Origin: Ornithinibacillus californiensis
Lineage (GTDB): Bacteria > Bacillota > Bacilli > Bacillales > Amphibacillaceae
Length of the DNA: 64,000 bases
NCBI RefSeq assembly: GCF_001038485.1
Contig: NZ_LDUE01000058.1
Span: forward strand, 90,499-154,498
Reading direction: 5' to 3'
The stretch's first letter is position 1; every line of letters begins with the position of its first letter. Positions 50,760 to 60,225 of this stretch are shown piece by piece. The notes under the pieces are model-generated. The model was given only the letters and a program-made list of their open reading frames with translations. It did no database searches and was not told the DNA's origin. Position numbers and translations under genes: made by a program.

Positions 50760-50810
50760 AGTCCCCACCTCAATTCTATTTGATGAAGAGAATAGGATAA
50801 CCTATTCATC

Positions 50811-51026
50811 TTAGTTGTCTTCGTCATTTCTATATTCTAAGAGATCGCCAGGCTGACAATCTAATGCCTTACAAATTCCCTCTAAAGTGGATAACCGGAC
50901 TGCTTTTGCCTTTCCGTTTTTCAAGATAGAAAGGTTAGCCATCGTGATTCCAACTCGTTCTGAAAGTTCTGTTACACTCATTTTTCTTTTTGCTAACATT
51001 ACATCTATATTTATAATAATTGCCAT
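50811..51026 (-). CDS. XRE-family regulator, YozG-like
   Basis: 71 residues, almost entirely a helix-turn-helix (MLAKRKMSVTELSERVGITM, then LSTLEGICKALDCQPGDLL). It follows the DUF2975 gene by 10 bases; this pair is common in bacilli and probably controls its own expression. ATG 51026 is preferred over the GTG three codons earlier because GAGGTG then serves as binding site. Confidence 0.9.
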   Translation of the reverse strand: MAIIINIDVMLAKRKMSVTELSERVGITMANLSILKNGKAKAVRLSTLEGICKALDCQPGDLLEYRNDEDN

Positions 51027-51036
51027 TGTTTTCACC

Positions 51037-51513
51037 TCAGACCGTTAAATCGTTTTCTGATTTGATGTTGATTGCTTCTTGTAAAAGCCTTTGAAGTACA
51101 GCAGCAAAAACGGCAATCACTAAAGCAGCAAAAATCGGAATTCCACCGATGATAATAAGACCTGGGGCATCGTCAAGCTCTGCAACGATAAAAACAAATG
51201 GAAGAATTACCACATACAAAATACTGAACGTAATTGCACTATACTTTATTTTGTTCAAAGCATCAACAGAAATTTGGGAAAAAGCTTGATTTCTATCAAT
51301 GTAGTTTAATAGTTTGAATGCTTGATATAAGGCAATGTAAAACGGAATTACTGATAGATACATCCCTATAACAATTGGATAGAGTAGATGCGCATAATCT
51401 GGATTCGCCGGATGATTCACTAAATAAATCAAACCTACTATGCACAATGCAAGAACAGGTAATCCTATAATAATAAGCGCTAATTTCAAAAATAGTGTTG
51501 ATCCTCGTTTCAT
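51037..51513 (-). CDS. DUF2975-family membrane protein
   Basis: 158 residues with four helices, matching DUF2975 proteins that accompany YozG-type XRE regulators. Pattern: IVIGMYLSVIPFYIALYQAF and LLNYIDRNQAFSQISVDALN. It may act as a membrane partner that senses a signal for the regulator; this is inference from co-occurrence. GAGGTG precedes the ATG. Confidence 0.88.
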   Translation of the reverse strand: MKRGSTLFLKLALIIIGLPVLALCIVGLIYLVNHPANPDYAHLLYPIVIGMYLSVIPFYIALYQAFKLLNYIDRNQAFSQISVDALNKIKYSAITFSILYVVILPFVFIVAELDDAPGLIIIGGIPIFAALVIAVFAAVLQRLLQEAINIKSENDLTV

Positions 51514-51783
51514 AAAAACACCTCATACATTTTTTATTTCGAAATTAATCTTATCAGTTAATTTATCGTTTTGCAATAAATTTTTATTATGGATTATAAT
51601 TTTTTTGTTGAGTTTCTTAACTAATGCATCTTTTACCGTTGTGTAACGCATCAGACAAATCCTGTTTGTAAATAGGACCGTTTATCTTTCGAGAAGTTGT
51701 AACCACTCGCCTAGAATTCTAATAGTATATCACGTAATCTATTCGGATTTTTGATTACTTTCATATTATTAAGGAGTGAGCGT

Positions 51784-53226
51784 ATGCCAGCCATAACAGG
51801 AAAAGAATATATAGAGCGCATTGACCATTTGAAAACGAACATATGGGTGGACGGAAAACCTGTAGAGGAGAAATTGTCTGAGCATACAGCATTTAAAGGG
51901 ATTATTGAAAGCCAAGCGTCATTATATGATTTACAACATGATAAAGCTTTGAAAGATACGATGACATATACCTCCCCAACATCGGGGCAGCAAGTGGGAA
52001 TTTCTTTTTTACAACCAAAAACAAAAGAAGACCTGATAAAAAGAAGAAAAATGACACAGCAATGGGCATTAGCAACCAACGGTATGATGGGTAGAAGCCC
52101 GGACTATATGAATTCGGTAATCATGGCATTGGCTTCATCTGCTGACTTTTTAAGGGGAAAAGAAAACTGTTTTCCTGAGCGGTTAATAGCGTTCTATGAG
52201 TATGCGAGGGAGAATGATTTATCGCTTACACATAGCTTTGTCAATCCACAGGTGAATCGGGCACAATTTTTTTGGGAAGATACGGACGACGAACCAATTG
52301 CAGCTAAAGTTGTAGAGAGAAACGGTGAGGGAATCATCGTTAAAGGCGCGCGTTTATTAGCAACTCGAGGCGGTATTACGGATGAAATTGCAGTATTTTC
52401 GGCGGGCGGCATACAAGATAAAGCAAATGGATTTGCCTTTTCTATTCCAAGTAATCAAAAGGGGTTAAAATTTATATGCAGGGAATCATTTGTGTACGGT
52501 GATTCTACGTTTAATTATCCATTAAGTTCACGTTATGAGGAAATGGACACCATTGTTGTATTCGATGAAGTAATCGTGCCATGGGAACGTGTCTTTTATT
52601 ATGATAATTTACTAGTTTCCAACTCTTTTGCAACAAGTAGTTCGTTCCATCCTTTTTCGATGCATCAAGCTTTGTCCAGACAAATAATTAAGACCGAATT
52701 TATATTAGGGATCGTCCAATCAATTATAGATTCTATTAATATTGGAGAGTACCTCCATGTGCAAGATAAGACGACAGAAATTATTGTTGCACTAGAAACA
52801 TTAAAAGCATTGGTCATGAAATCGGAGGAAGAAGCAAGATTGGATGAATGGGGTTTGATGCGCCCAGATCAAATGACATTACAAGTAGCAACTAATATTT
52901 TCCCTAAGGTATATGCTAGATTCAGTGAAATCATCCAACAAATCAGTGCAAGTGGAATCATATCTATTCCTACAGAGAATGCATTTGAATCAGAATTAAG
53001 AGAAGACCTGGACCATTATTTACAGTCCAAGTCAGATGATTCCAAAACACGCGTAAAACTATTCCGCTTAGCCTGGGATTTAACCATGAGTGCTTTTGGG
53101 ACACGAGAAGTACAATATGAGCGGTATTTTTATGGTGACCCTATTAAGTTGGCAAGTCAGTTATATTTTATGTATGAGAAAGAGCCTTACGTGGAGCGTG
53201 TACGGAATTTTTTAGAAAAAAATTGA
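51784..53226 (+). CDS. HpaB/PvcC-family flavin-dependent monooxygenase
   Basis: About 480 residues, of the 4-hydroxyphenylacetate 3-monooxygenase oxygenase family with an acyl-CoA-dehydrogenase-like fold. It begins MPAITGKEYIERIDHLKTNI; LTHSFVNPQVNRAQF, IIVKGARLLATRGGITDEI and DEVIVPWERVFYYDN are typical. The Fe-S Cys set of 4-hydroxybutyryl-CoA dehydratase relatives is absent, so a reduced-flavin monooxygenase acting on a phenolic or related compound is likely. AAGGAGTGAG precedes ATG 51784. It converges with the catabolic operon; no HpaC-type reductase gene is adjacent. Confidence 0.85.
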   Translation: MPAITGKEYIERIDHLKTNIWVDGKPVEEKLSEHTAFKGIIESQASLYDLQHDKALKDTMTYTSPTSGQQVGISFLQPKTKEDLIKRRKMTQQWALATNGMMGRSPDYMNSVIMALASSADFLRGKENCFPERLIAFYEYARENDLSLTHSFVNPQVNRAQFFWEDTDDEPIAAKVVERNGEGIIVKGARLLATRGGITDEIAVFSAGGIQDKANGFAFSIPSNQKGLKFICRESFVYGDSTFNYPLSSRYEEMDTIVVFDEVIVPWERVFYYDNLLVSNSFATSSSFHPFSMHQALSRQIIKTEFILGIVQSIIDSINIGEYLHVQDKTTEIIVALETLKALVMKSEEEARLDEWGLMRPDQMTLQVATNIFPKVYARFSEIIQQISASGIISIPTENAFESELREDLDHYLQSKSDDSKTRVKLFRLAWDLTMSAFGTREVQYERYFYGDPIKLASQLYFMYEKEPYVERVRNFLEKN

Positions 53227-53280
53227 GTAAGGGGGACAGTCCCTCTGTGAAACATTTCACAGAGGGACTGTCCCCCTTAC
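53227..53280. repeat. Dispersed hairpin repeat, copy 3 (longest)
   Basis: A perfect inverted repeat with 26-base arms and a two-base loop (CA); the core is GGGACAGTCCCTCTGTGAA and its complement. It begins one base after the stop of the HpaB-type gene and ends three bases before the stop of the acyl-CoA dehydrogenase gene. Confidence 0.95.
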
Positions 53281-53283
53281 TCT

Positions 53284-54447
53284 TTACTTCAGTATCTCTT
53301 TACTAATAATATGCTTCATAACCTCAGAAGTCCCACCGTAAATTCGCTGTATTCTTGCGTCGACAAATGCACGTGAAATTGGGTATTCCGTCATGTAACC
53401 ATACCCGCCAAACAGTTGTAAGCATTTGTCCATAACTTCACCTTGGGCTTCGGTGCTTGAAAGCTTCGCCATACTTGCAGTAACCGTATCAAGCTTTCCT
53501 TCTACCATTAGTTGGATACATTCCTTAATAAAAGAACGATGAATTCTTACTTTCGTGAAAAGGTCTGCAAGCTGGAATCTTGTGTGCTGGAAGTGATCTA
53601 ACGATTCCCCGAACAATTTTCGTTCTTTCGTATATTGAACCGTTAAATCTAACGCACCTTCCATTGCCGCTACCGCACTAATTGCTAATATTAGTCGCTC
53701 TCGTGGAAGTTCACTCATGAGTATATGTAAACCTTTATTTTTCTCACCCAAAATTGCACTATCCTTTATCCACACATCGTCAAAGTACAATTCAGACGTG
53801 TCACAAGCATGTAGCCCAATTTTCTCAAGATTATTTCCCCGCTCAAATCCTTCTATCGGTACATCTACGATAAATAGTGTCATCCCTTTGGATGGCTTTA
53901 CACTTACATCTGTCCTCGCTGCAACAATAACAAAATCACAATGCTGGCCATTTGTAATAAACGTTTTTTGGCCATTAATTTTATAAGATTTCCGTTCTTC
54001 ATCATAGGTTGCAGTTGTCTTAATACCTTGTAAGTCACTACCCGCACCTGGTTCGGTCATAGCAATCGCACCAACTAACTCACCAGTTGCCATCTTGGGT
54101 AAATAATATTCTTTCTGAGCCTCTGTACCATAATTTAAAATATAATGTGCGACGATAACATCATGAACTGCAAGATTTGCTGTAATAGCATTGAACCCTA
54201 ACCGGCTAAATTCTTCAATAACTACAGCTGAATAGTGAAATGGGACACCCAAACCACCATATTGCTCTGGAATCTCTGCTAATAAAAAACCCTGTTCCCC
54301 TAACTTGTTCCAAAATTCTCGTGGAATATTCCCTTGCTTTTCCCAATCATCGTAGAACGGTTCCACTTCTTTTTTAGCAAATTCATGAATACTTTTACGC
54401 AGTAGATCCATTTCCTCTTGATCAATTACCACTTCTAAGGAACTCAT
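53284..54447 (-). CDS. Acyl-CoA dehydrogenase
   Basis: About 387 residues with the complete acyl-CoA dehydrogenase layout: AMTEPGAGSDLQGIKTTA (FAD-binding), KTFITNGQHCDFVIVAART, and the C-terminal QLFGGYGYMTEYPISRAFVD with RIYGGTSEVMKHII. It introduces a double bond into an acyl-CoA with electrons going to ETF. Last gene of the catabolic operon. ATG 54447 follows GGGGGATGA. Confidence 0.93.
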   Translation of the reverse strand: MSSLEVVIDQEEMDLLRKSIHEFAKKEVEPFYDDWEKQGNIPREFWNKLGEQGFLLAEIPEQYGGLGVPFHYSAVVIEEFSRLGFNAITANLAVHDVIVAHYILNYGTEAQKEYYLPKMATGELVGAIAMTEPGAGSDLQGIKTTATYDEERKSYKINGQKTFITNGQHCDFVIVAARTDVSVKPSKGMTLFIVDVPIEGFERGNNLEKIGLHACDTSELYFDDVWIKDSAILGEKNKGLHILMSELPRERLILAISAVAAMEGALDLTVQYTKERKLFGESLDHFQHTRFQLADLFTKVRIHRSFIKECIQLMVEGKLDTVTASMAKLSSTEAQGEVMDKCLQLFGGYGYMTEYPISRAFVDARIQRIYGGTSEVMKHIISKEILK

Positions 54448-54486
54448 TGAATCATCCCCCATTCTATGTTGGTACACTATAATTTC

Positions 54487-55263
54487 TTACCATTCTCCTC
54501 GAAAGGTTGGTGGCTTTTTATTGATAAAACTATTAATAGCTTCTTTATGATCCGAAGTTTGAGCAAGCATTGCCTGAATGATCTGCTCTTGCATGAGGTA
54601 TGTTTCTGTTGACATCTCTTGAGCTTGATTCACCAAGTACTTTACAAACTGGTTCGTAATAGGTGAACCGTACGATACCTTTTCAGCAAACGCTGCAGCC
54701 TCACGAAGAAGATTCCCATCCGATACAAGATTGACCACACCACGAGAGTACAATTCTTCCGCAGCAATTGGTTGGCCAGAAGATAACCATTCTTTTGCAA
54801 TGGAAGGAGATACTCTTTCTACTAGTAGCTTAATTAGACCAAGATCTGGAACGAGTCCAATGTTGGTAAAACCAGCAGAAAACTTCGCATCACGCTCCAT
54901 GACGATAAAGTCAGAAACAAGCGCTAAACTAATCCCCGCACCAGCGGCAAACCCGTGAATCGCACTAATGACATATTTTTTTGTTTTTCGGATTACGTCC
55001 GTCACTTCCGTTGCTAGTTTCATATATTCCATAACTTCACCTGGGTTGGTAAACGAGTTGATTGTTTCGATATCGCCGCCTGCTGAGTAGGCTTTTCCCT
55101 CTCCGTACAAAACGATTGCCTTCACCTGGTCGTCTAGATCCATCGCACGAATTTTTCCAACTAATGCTTGAGCCAACTCCACCGACAGCGCATTCCGCTT
55201 CTCCGGGCGATTCATTGCAATAAAGCCAATGTTGTTTTCTAAATAAGATTTTATAACCGTCAT
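54487..55263 (-). CDS. Enoyl-CoA hydratase/isomerase
   Basis: 258 residues, crotonase fold: MNRPEKRNALSVELAQALVG, KAYSAGGDIETIN (oxyanion hole) and AIHGFAAGAGISLALVSDFI. The Glu pair typical of hydratases is not clearly both present, so isomerase or other crotonase activity is possible. GAGGTG precedes ATG 55263; a few more codons upstream are in frame. The gap to the previous gene holds the 52-bp array. Confidence 0.9.
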   Translation of the reverse strand: MTVIKSYLENNIGFIAMNRPEKRNALSVELAQALVGKIRAMDLDDQVKAIVLYGEGKAYSAGGDIETINSFTNPGEVMEYMKLATEVTDVIRKTKKYVISAIHGFAAGAGISLALVSDFIVMERDAKFSAGFTNIGLVPDLGLIKLLVERVSPSIAKEWLSSGQPIAAEELYSRGVVNLVSDGNLLREAAAFAEKVSYGSPITNQFVKYLVNQAQEMSTETYLMQEQIIQAMLAQTSDHKEAINSFINKKPPTFRGEW

Positions 55264-55334
55264 GTTTACACCTCTTTTCAATCGATTGTTATTGGACTAA
55301 ACTATTAGACATTTTTTTGGGCTTAGTGCTTCTT

Positions 55335-55558
55335 TTGTCTGTGATAGTGCTTCTATTAGACAAAACTATTACATTTCACCTCTGTTTTGTCCATGAGAAC
55401 CTTTCTACCAGACAATTTATTGGATTTCAAGCTTGTTTTGTCCGTGAGAACCCTTCTGTCAGACAATTTATCGCTTTTCACACCGATTTTGTCCGAGAGA
55501 GCCTTTCTATCAGACAATTTAATAGATTCCAACGCCTCTATTGTCCGAGAGAATAGCC
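55335..55558. repeat. 51-52 bp tandem repeat array, locus 4
   Basis: Units start with TTGTCC or TTGTCT at 55335, 55387, 55438, 55489 and 55541 (periods 52, 51, 51, 52). On the minus strand each contains TTGTCTGACAGAA then GGG and TTCTCACGGACAA, i.e. nested arms TTGTC/GACAA and AGAA/TTCT. It lies inside the putative catabolic operon (gene-free 55264-55587), so it would be transcribed as a row of hairpins. Confidence 0.93.
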
Positions 55559-55587
55559 CATACCAAGTCAATCCAAACCAAGTTCCA

Positions 55588-56565
55588 TTACACTCGATTA
55601 CTTTCCTTTTCACGAACTAATTGCAGCGCTCTTTTATACTGTTCATCTAACTCATCAACAATTTCCCTAATAGATTGGATTTCTTTAACCGCCCCCACTC
55701 CCTGGCCGGCACTCCAAATATCCTTCCACGCCTTCACGTTAGCATCCATAAGTTCAGCTAGATTTGGCTTCGGTTCTTTTAGCAGGGCTTGTGGGTCGAT
55801 TCCTGCCTTGAGCACGCTTGGCTTTAAGTAATTCGCACTAATCCCACTAAACGCAGGTGTATAAACAATATCACTACTGTTTGATTCTACTAGCATTTCC
55901 TTATATTCCTGACTTGCGGCCATTTCCTTTGCGGCAATAAACCTAGTACCCATATATGTAAAATCAGCACCGAGAACTTCCGCAGCTAAAATATCCTGAC
56001 CGGTTGAAATCGTTCCCCCCAATATGATTGGGCCATCCCAAAAGCTCTTCACTTCTTGGATGAAAGCAAATGGATTTAATGTGCCACCGTGCCCACCTGC
56101 ACCATTGGTAATCAATATTAATCCATCAGTTCCTTTTTCAATCGCCTTTTTAGCAAATTTACTATCAATAACATCGGAAAAAACAAGACCACCATACGCC
56201 CCGACAATCTTTTTTATCGGACTTGGATCTCCTAGCGAGGTAATGACAATTGGTGGCTGATGCTTTTCAATCATTTTCAAATCTTCTTCATAGCGTTTAT
56301 TATGAGCACGGTGGGCAATAAAATTAACTGCCCATGGCGCAGGTTTTTCACCCACTGCCTCCAGTTTTTCAACTTCAGTATTCAGAAAACTTAACCACTC
56401 ATCCAAGATTTCTACTGTGCGTGCATTTAACAGTGGAAAAGAGCCAATAATCCCTTGTTTACATGCCTCCAAAACCGTATTCGGATTTGCGATTAAAAAC
56501 ATAGGTGCCATTATCACTGGTAGTCTTACCCTATCTTTTATACGTTGTAATGCTTCTTTCGTCAT
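55588..56565 (-). CDS. Nitronate monooxygenase/NAD(P)H-dependent flavin oxidoreductase
   Basis: 325 residues, TIM-barrel FMN enzyme of the 2-nitropropane-dioxygenase-like family: LPVIMAPMFLIANPNTVLEA at the N-terminus, LILITNGAGGHGGTLNPFAF and IILGGTISTGQDILAAEVLG (phosphate binding), and GTRFIAAKEM. The substrate in this context is unknown; related genes occur in fatty-acid-type degradation clusters. AGAGGAGAGAG precedes the ATG. Confidence 0.9.
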   Translation of the reverse strand: MTKEALQRIKDRVRLPVIMAPMFLIANPNTVLEACKQGIIGSFPLLNARTVEILDEWLSFLNTEVEKLEAVGEKPAPWAVNFIAHRAHNKRYEEDLKMIEKHQPPIVITSLGDPSPIKKIVGAYGGLVFSDVIDSKFAKKAIEKGTDGLILITNGAGGHGGTLNPFAFIQEVKSFWDGPIILGGTISTGQDILAAEVLGADFTYMGTRFIAAKEMAASQEYKEMLVESNSSDIVYTPAFSGISANYLKPSVLKAGIDPQALLKEPKPNLAELMDANVKAWKDIWSAGQGVGAVKEIQSIREIVDELDEQYKRALQLVREKESNRV

Positions 56566-56592
56566 TTTACTCTCTCCTCTAGTGTTGAATTT

Positions 56593-57747
56593 CTATGAGT
56601 CTAGTCTTTCAATAATAGTGGCATTTGCCATTCCATGTGCTTCACACATCGTTTGTAAACCATATCTCCCGCCGGTTCTTTCTAATTCATGCATCATCGT
56701 TACCATTAAACGCGTGCCACTTGCCCCGAGTGGATGTCCTAATGCAATCGCACCACCATTAGGATTTAATCGTGTCACATCGGCTCCTGTTTCCTTTAAC
56801 CATGCCAGTGGAACAGAAGCAAACGCCTCATTCACTTCGAATACATCGATATCATTAATTGTTAGGTCTGCTTTCTTTAATACTTTCTCTGTTGCCGGAA
56901 TTGGCCCTAGTAACATCAAGGTAGGGTCAGACCCCACTACGGAACGGGCAACTACCCGAAATCTCGGTTTTAACCCTAATTCCTCTGCCTTTTCACGGGA
57001 CATTAACAACACTGCAGCTGCTCCATCACTAATTTGACTAGCATTTCCAGCGGTAATTTTTCCGTCCTCTTGGAAAGCAGGTTTTAACTGAGCTAATCGC
57101 TCCAGCGACGTATCCTCACGCGGCCCTTCATCCTGTGTGATGATGTGTCCAGAACCATCCTCACGTGTAACATCTACTGGCAAAATTTCTTTTTCAAAAT
57201 AACCTTTATTTTGTGCAGCGATTGCTTTCTCATGACTCTTCAGTGAAAACTCATCCATCTCTTCTTTGCTAATATCATACTTCTTAGCAATTCGATCCGC
57301 TGATATCCCTTGATTAATCATTTCATATTTCGAAGTAAGTTCTTCACTTAACGCTGCTTCCTGCATATTCGAAAACATCGGAACACGGGACATACTCTCA
57401 ATTCCCGCTGCTACGACAATATCCATATCCCCACTTAAAATAGCTTGTGAGGCAAAGTGAACAGCTTGCTGGCTCGAACCGCACTGCCGATCAATGGTAG
57501 TCCCTGGCACTTCGACAGGATAGCCAGCGATTAAAGCTGCCATTCTACCAATATCAAACGCCTGCTCTCCAGACTGGGTAACACAGCCCATAATCACGTC
57601 ATCAATCAACGACGGCGAGATACCTGTTCGCTTAATTAACTCAGCCAAAGGCTTGGCAGCTAAATCTGCTGCATGTATTCCGCTTAATTGACCATTTCTT
57701 CTACCAATTGGGGTTCTAACACCCTCTACAATTACTACTTCACGCAT
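56593..57747 (-). CDS. Acetyl-CoA acyltransferase (thiolase)
   Basis: 384 residues. The active-site Cys is in GTTIDRQCGSSQQAVHFASQ (about residue 88), and the C-terminal motifs NEAFASVPLAWLKE, NPNGGAIALGHPLGASGTR and LQTMCEAHGMANA carry the catalytic His and second Cys. It cleaves a 3-ketoacyl-CoA in the last step of beta-oxidation. GAGGTGATT precedes the ATG. Confidence 0.93.
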   Translation of the reverse strand: MREVVIVEGVRTPIGRRNGQLSGIHAADLAAKPLAELIKRTGISPSLIDDVIMGCVTQSGEQAFDIGRMAALIAGYPVEVPGTTIDRQCGSSQQAVHFASQAILSGDMDIVVAAGIESMSRVPMFSNMQEAALSEELTSKYEMINQGISADRIAKKYDISKEEMDEFSLKSHEKAIAAQNKGYFEKEILPVDVTREDGSGHIITQDEGPREDTSLERLAQLKPAFQEDGKITAGNASQISDGAAAVLLMSREKAEELGLKPRFRVVARSVVGSDPTLMLLGPIPATEKVLKKADLTINDIDVFEVNEAFASVPLAWLKETGADVTRLNPNGGAIALGHPLGASGTRLMVTMMHELERTGGRYGLQTMCEAHGMANATIIERLDS

Positions 57748-57780
57748 TTTTTAATCACCTCAGATGTTATTTTAAATCTC

Positions 57781-58548
57781 TTATTTCGGTTGCATTCGTA
57801 TCGCACCATCCAGTCGAATCGTTTCGCCATTTAACATTGGGTTCGTAATGATGCTTTCTACTAATCTGGCATACTCTGATGGCTGTCCGAGTCGTTGCGG
57901 GAATGGCGTCATCTTTCCTAATGTTTCACGAGCGCTCTCCGGAAGCGTATCGAACATCGGTGTCTCAAATAATCCCGGTGCAATAGCCATCACCCGAATA
58001 CCATAGTCTGCTAAATCGCGCGCAATTGGTAGTGTCATGCCAACTACACCGCCCTTGGACGCACTATAAGCCGCTTGGCCAATCTGTCCATCATAAGCAG
58101 CCACGGATGCAGTATTAATAATGACACCTCTTTCCCCATCTTCATTTCCATCATTAGCCATCATCTTTTCAGCCGCTAATCGTATAGCATTAAATGTCCC
58201 TATTAGATTAACTTGAATGACCTTGGAAAAAGTAGTAAGGCGATGTGGCCCTCTTTTTCCTACCGTTCGTTCCGGTGGAGCAATGCCAGCACAGTTCACA
58301 AGAAAATGAATACTCCCAAAGGTTTGGACAGCTACTTCCATTGCTTGCTGTACACTTACTTCGTCTGTAACATCGGTTGGAATGAATAGTAACTTGCCCT
58401 CGAATTCAGCCCCTAGTGCTTTTCCCCGCTCCTCAGCCAAATCTAGAACAGCAACTTTCCCACCTTTTTCTAAAATCCTTCTTGCGGTAGCTTCTCCTAA
58501 CCCTGATGCCCCACCAGTAATCACTGCCACTCGATTATGAATTAGCAT
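57781..58548 (-). CDS. SDR-family 3-hydroxyacyl-CoA dehydrogenase-type protein
   Basis: 255 residues, short-chain dehydrogenase with [19 protein letters not shown] (cofactor loop), [14 protein letters not shown], and catalytic YSASKGG. The overall pattern ([40 protein letters not shown]) is that of 17-beta-HSD10/type 2 3-hydroxyacyl-CoA dehydrogenases, fitting the step before thiolase. AAGGAGG precedes the ATG. Confidence 0.92.
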   Translation of the reverse strand: MLIHNRVAVITGGASGLGEATARRILEKGGKVAVLDLAEERGKALGAEFEGKLLFIPTDVTDEVSVQQAMEVAVQTFGSIHFLVNCAGIAPPERTVGKRGPHRLTTFSKVIQVNLIGTFNAIRLAAEKMMANDGNEDGERGVIINTASVAAYDGQIGQAAYSASKGGVVGMTLPIARDLADYGIRVMAIAPGLFETPMFDTLPESARETLGKMTPFPQRLGQPSEYARLVESIITNPMLNGETIRLDGAIRMQPK

Positions 58549-58607
58549 CGACTAACCTCCTTAAGAACATGACTAGCAATCATGCATTCTAGCACTCTTA
58601 TTAAAAT

Positions 58608-59216
58608 TTATTCTGTATCAACCACAAGCATTCGCAACAAGTAATCGGCTACATGATCCGCAAACTCTTGTTTGCTCTTTTTTCCATTCGGCGAATACCA
58701 CTGGACAAGACTATTCATCGCGCCTAAGAGAAGATTTCGCACAATTTTCGGGTCATTTGTTTGAAAAATCCCGGTCTGAATCCCTTCTTCTATCGGAAAA
58801 TCAAAGCATTTCCCATATTCTTCTCTTAATTCAAAAATAATGCTTTCCTGTTCTACCGTGAAATCTTGTTCTGGCTTAATCAACATCGAAAATCCAGAGC
58901 GCTCATTAATTAAATGTTCGATATGTTGAATGAGGGATTTTTTCAACTTTTCTTTCGCTGATATTTCTTCGTTCAATATTTCTTTAATCGTAAGTAACCC
59001 TCGCTTTAACAACATGACCTGACTTTGAAACAATAAATCTTGCTTATCAGCAAAATAATAATAGACAGATCCTTTCGTCATGAACAATTTGGCTGCTACA
59101 TCCTCCATCGTCGTTCGGTAATATCCTTTTTCAATGAAAACATCTGCAGCCGCTCGTAATATATCTTCTTTCTTCTTTTCTTGCTTCAACTCTCTTAAGG
59201 TGGGTTTTTCCTTCAC
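58608..59216 (-). CDS. TetR-family regulator of the catabolic operon
   Basis: About 202 residues. The helix-turn-helix covers about residues 20-60 (AADVFIEKGYYRTTMEDVAA, then KGSVYYYFADKQDLL). The C-terminal domain resembles acyl-CoA-responsive TetR proteins. GTG 59216 is chosen because CAGGAGG precedes it; the longer frame runs into the symporter stop. Likely binds the operator at 61662-61679, since it lies inside the operon. Confidence 0.85.
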   Translation of the reverse strand: MKEKPTLRELKQEKKKEDILRAAADVFIEKGYYRTTMEDVAAKLFMTKGSVYYYFADKQDLLFQSQVMLLKRGLLTIKEILNEEISAKEKLKKSLIQHIEHLINERSGFSMLIKPEQDFTVEQESIIFELREEYGKCFDFPIEEGIQTGIFQTNDPKIVRNLLLGAMNSLVQWYSPNGKKSKQEFADHVADYLLRMLVVDTE

Positions 59217-59252
59217 TTCATTACCTCCTGGGTGAATCCTTTTCCAAACCAA

Positions 59253-60224
59253 TTATCCGACCTTTTCAGGCTCCGCAATTATATCTTCTTGTATGTCTGC
59301 TACCTTCTTTCTAGACCAGTAGGAAGCAATAAGTGGACCACTAATTTGATGCCAGATGGCACCACCAACACCTGGAATAGCTGCTAACGGATTTAAATGC
59401 ACCGTAGCTAGTTGAACACTTAATGCTGAGTTTTGCATGCCAACTTCTAAAGCAACTGCACGCTTTTTCCGTGTGTCTAGTTTTAATAGTTTTCCAATCG
59501 AGTAGCCTAATCCTAATCCGATAAAATTATGTAGCATGATACTTGCCACTAATGGGAAGGTAACGACTGCAATATTACCTGCATTTGCCGCAACAACCGC
59601 TGCACCTATAATCAAAATCGCAGTAATTGATACAAGTGGTAGAGCCGCCAAGCTTTTTTCAACCGCTTTAGGGAATAATCTTTTAACTATCAGGCCGAGT
59701 GCAATCGGAATAATAATTACTTGGAATATTGATTTAAACATCGCAAATGGATCCACTGGCATCCATTGACCAGCTAACAGCAATAATAGTAATGGCGTCA
59801 TAATTGGAGCAAGCACTGTTGAAATCGATGTCATACAAATCGATAACGGCACATCCCCTTTAGCGATATACGTCATAACATTCGAGGCTGTCCCCCCTGG
59901 CACACAACCGAGTAAAACTAGACCAGCTGCCAATTCAGGTGGCAGTTGGAATAAATAAGCTAAGCCAAATGCCGCAAATGGCATGACTAAATATTGGGCT
60001 GCAACACCGGCCAATACTGGAACTGGCTTCACAAATACCAATTTAAAATCCGTTAACTTAAGCGTTAATCCCATACCGAACATAACAATGCCCAGTAGCA
60101 ATGTTAAATAAGCACCAAACCAAGCGAAATATTGTGGTACAAAATAAGCTACCACAACAAAAATAACAATTAATAACGCAAAATATTTTTGTGCAAAATT
60201 ACTAAGGCCAGTGATTGCTTTCAT
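59253..60224 (-). CDS. Bile acid:sodium symporter family transporter
   Basis: 323 residues with nine or ten helices of the SBF (BASS/ASBT-like) family: LGIVMFGMGLTLKLTDFKLV, LLGCVPGGTASNVMTYIAKG and EVGMQNSALSVQLATVHL are hallmark segments. It probably imports the organic acid degraded by this operon, driven by Na+. It starts two bases after the FAD-linked oxidase stop. Confidence 0.9.
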   Translation of the reverse strand: MKAITGLSNFAQKYFALLIVIFVVVAYFVPQYFAWFGAYLTLLLGIVMFGMGLTLKLTDFKLVFVKPVPVLAGVAAQYLVMPFAAFGLAYLFQLPPELAAGLVLLGCVPGGTASNVMTYIAKGDVPLSICMTSISTVLAPIMTPLLLLLLAGQWMPVDPFAMFKSIFQVIIIPIALGLIVKRLFPKAVEKSLAALPLVSITAILIIGAAVVAANAGNIAVVTFPLVASIMLHNFIGLGLGYSIGKLLKLDTRKKRAVALEVGMQNSALSVQLATVHLNPLAAIPGVGGAIWHQISGPLIASYWSRKKVADIQEDIIAEPEKVG

Positions 60225-60225
60225 C

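Noticed and set aside
51530..51600. Operator TTTATCG/ATAAA upstream of the DUF2975/XRE pair
   Set aside because: Symmetry is imperfect in very AT-rich sequence, so it could arise by chance.
55317..55831. Several frames of 77-96 codons on both strands
   Set aside because: They arise from the 51-52 bp repeats or overlap the nitronate-monooxygenase-type gene; sequences are repetitive and lack binding sites.
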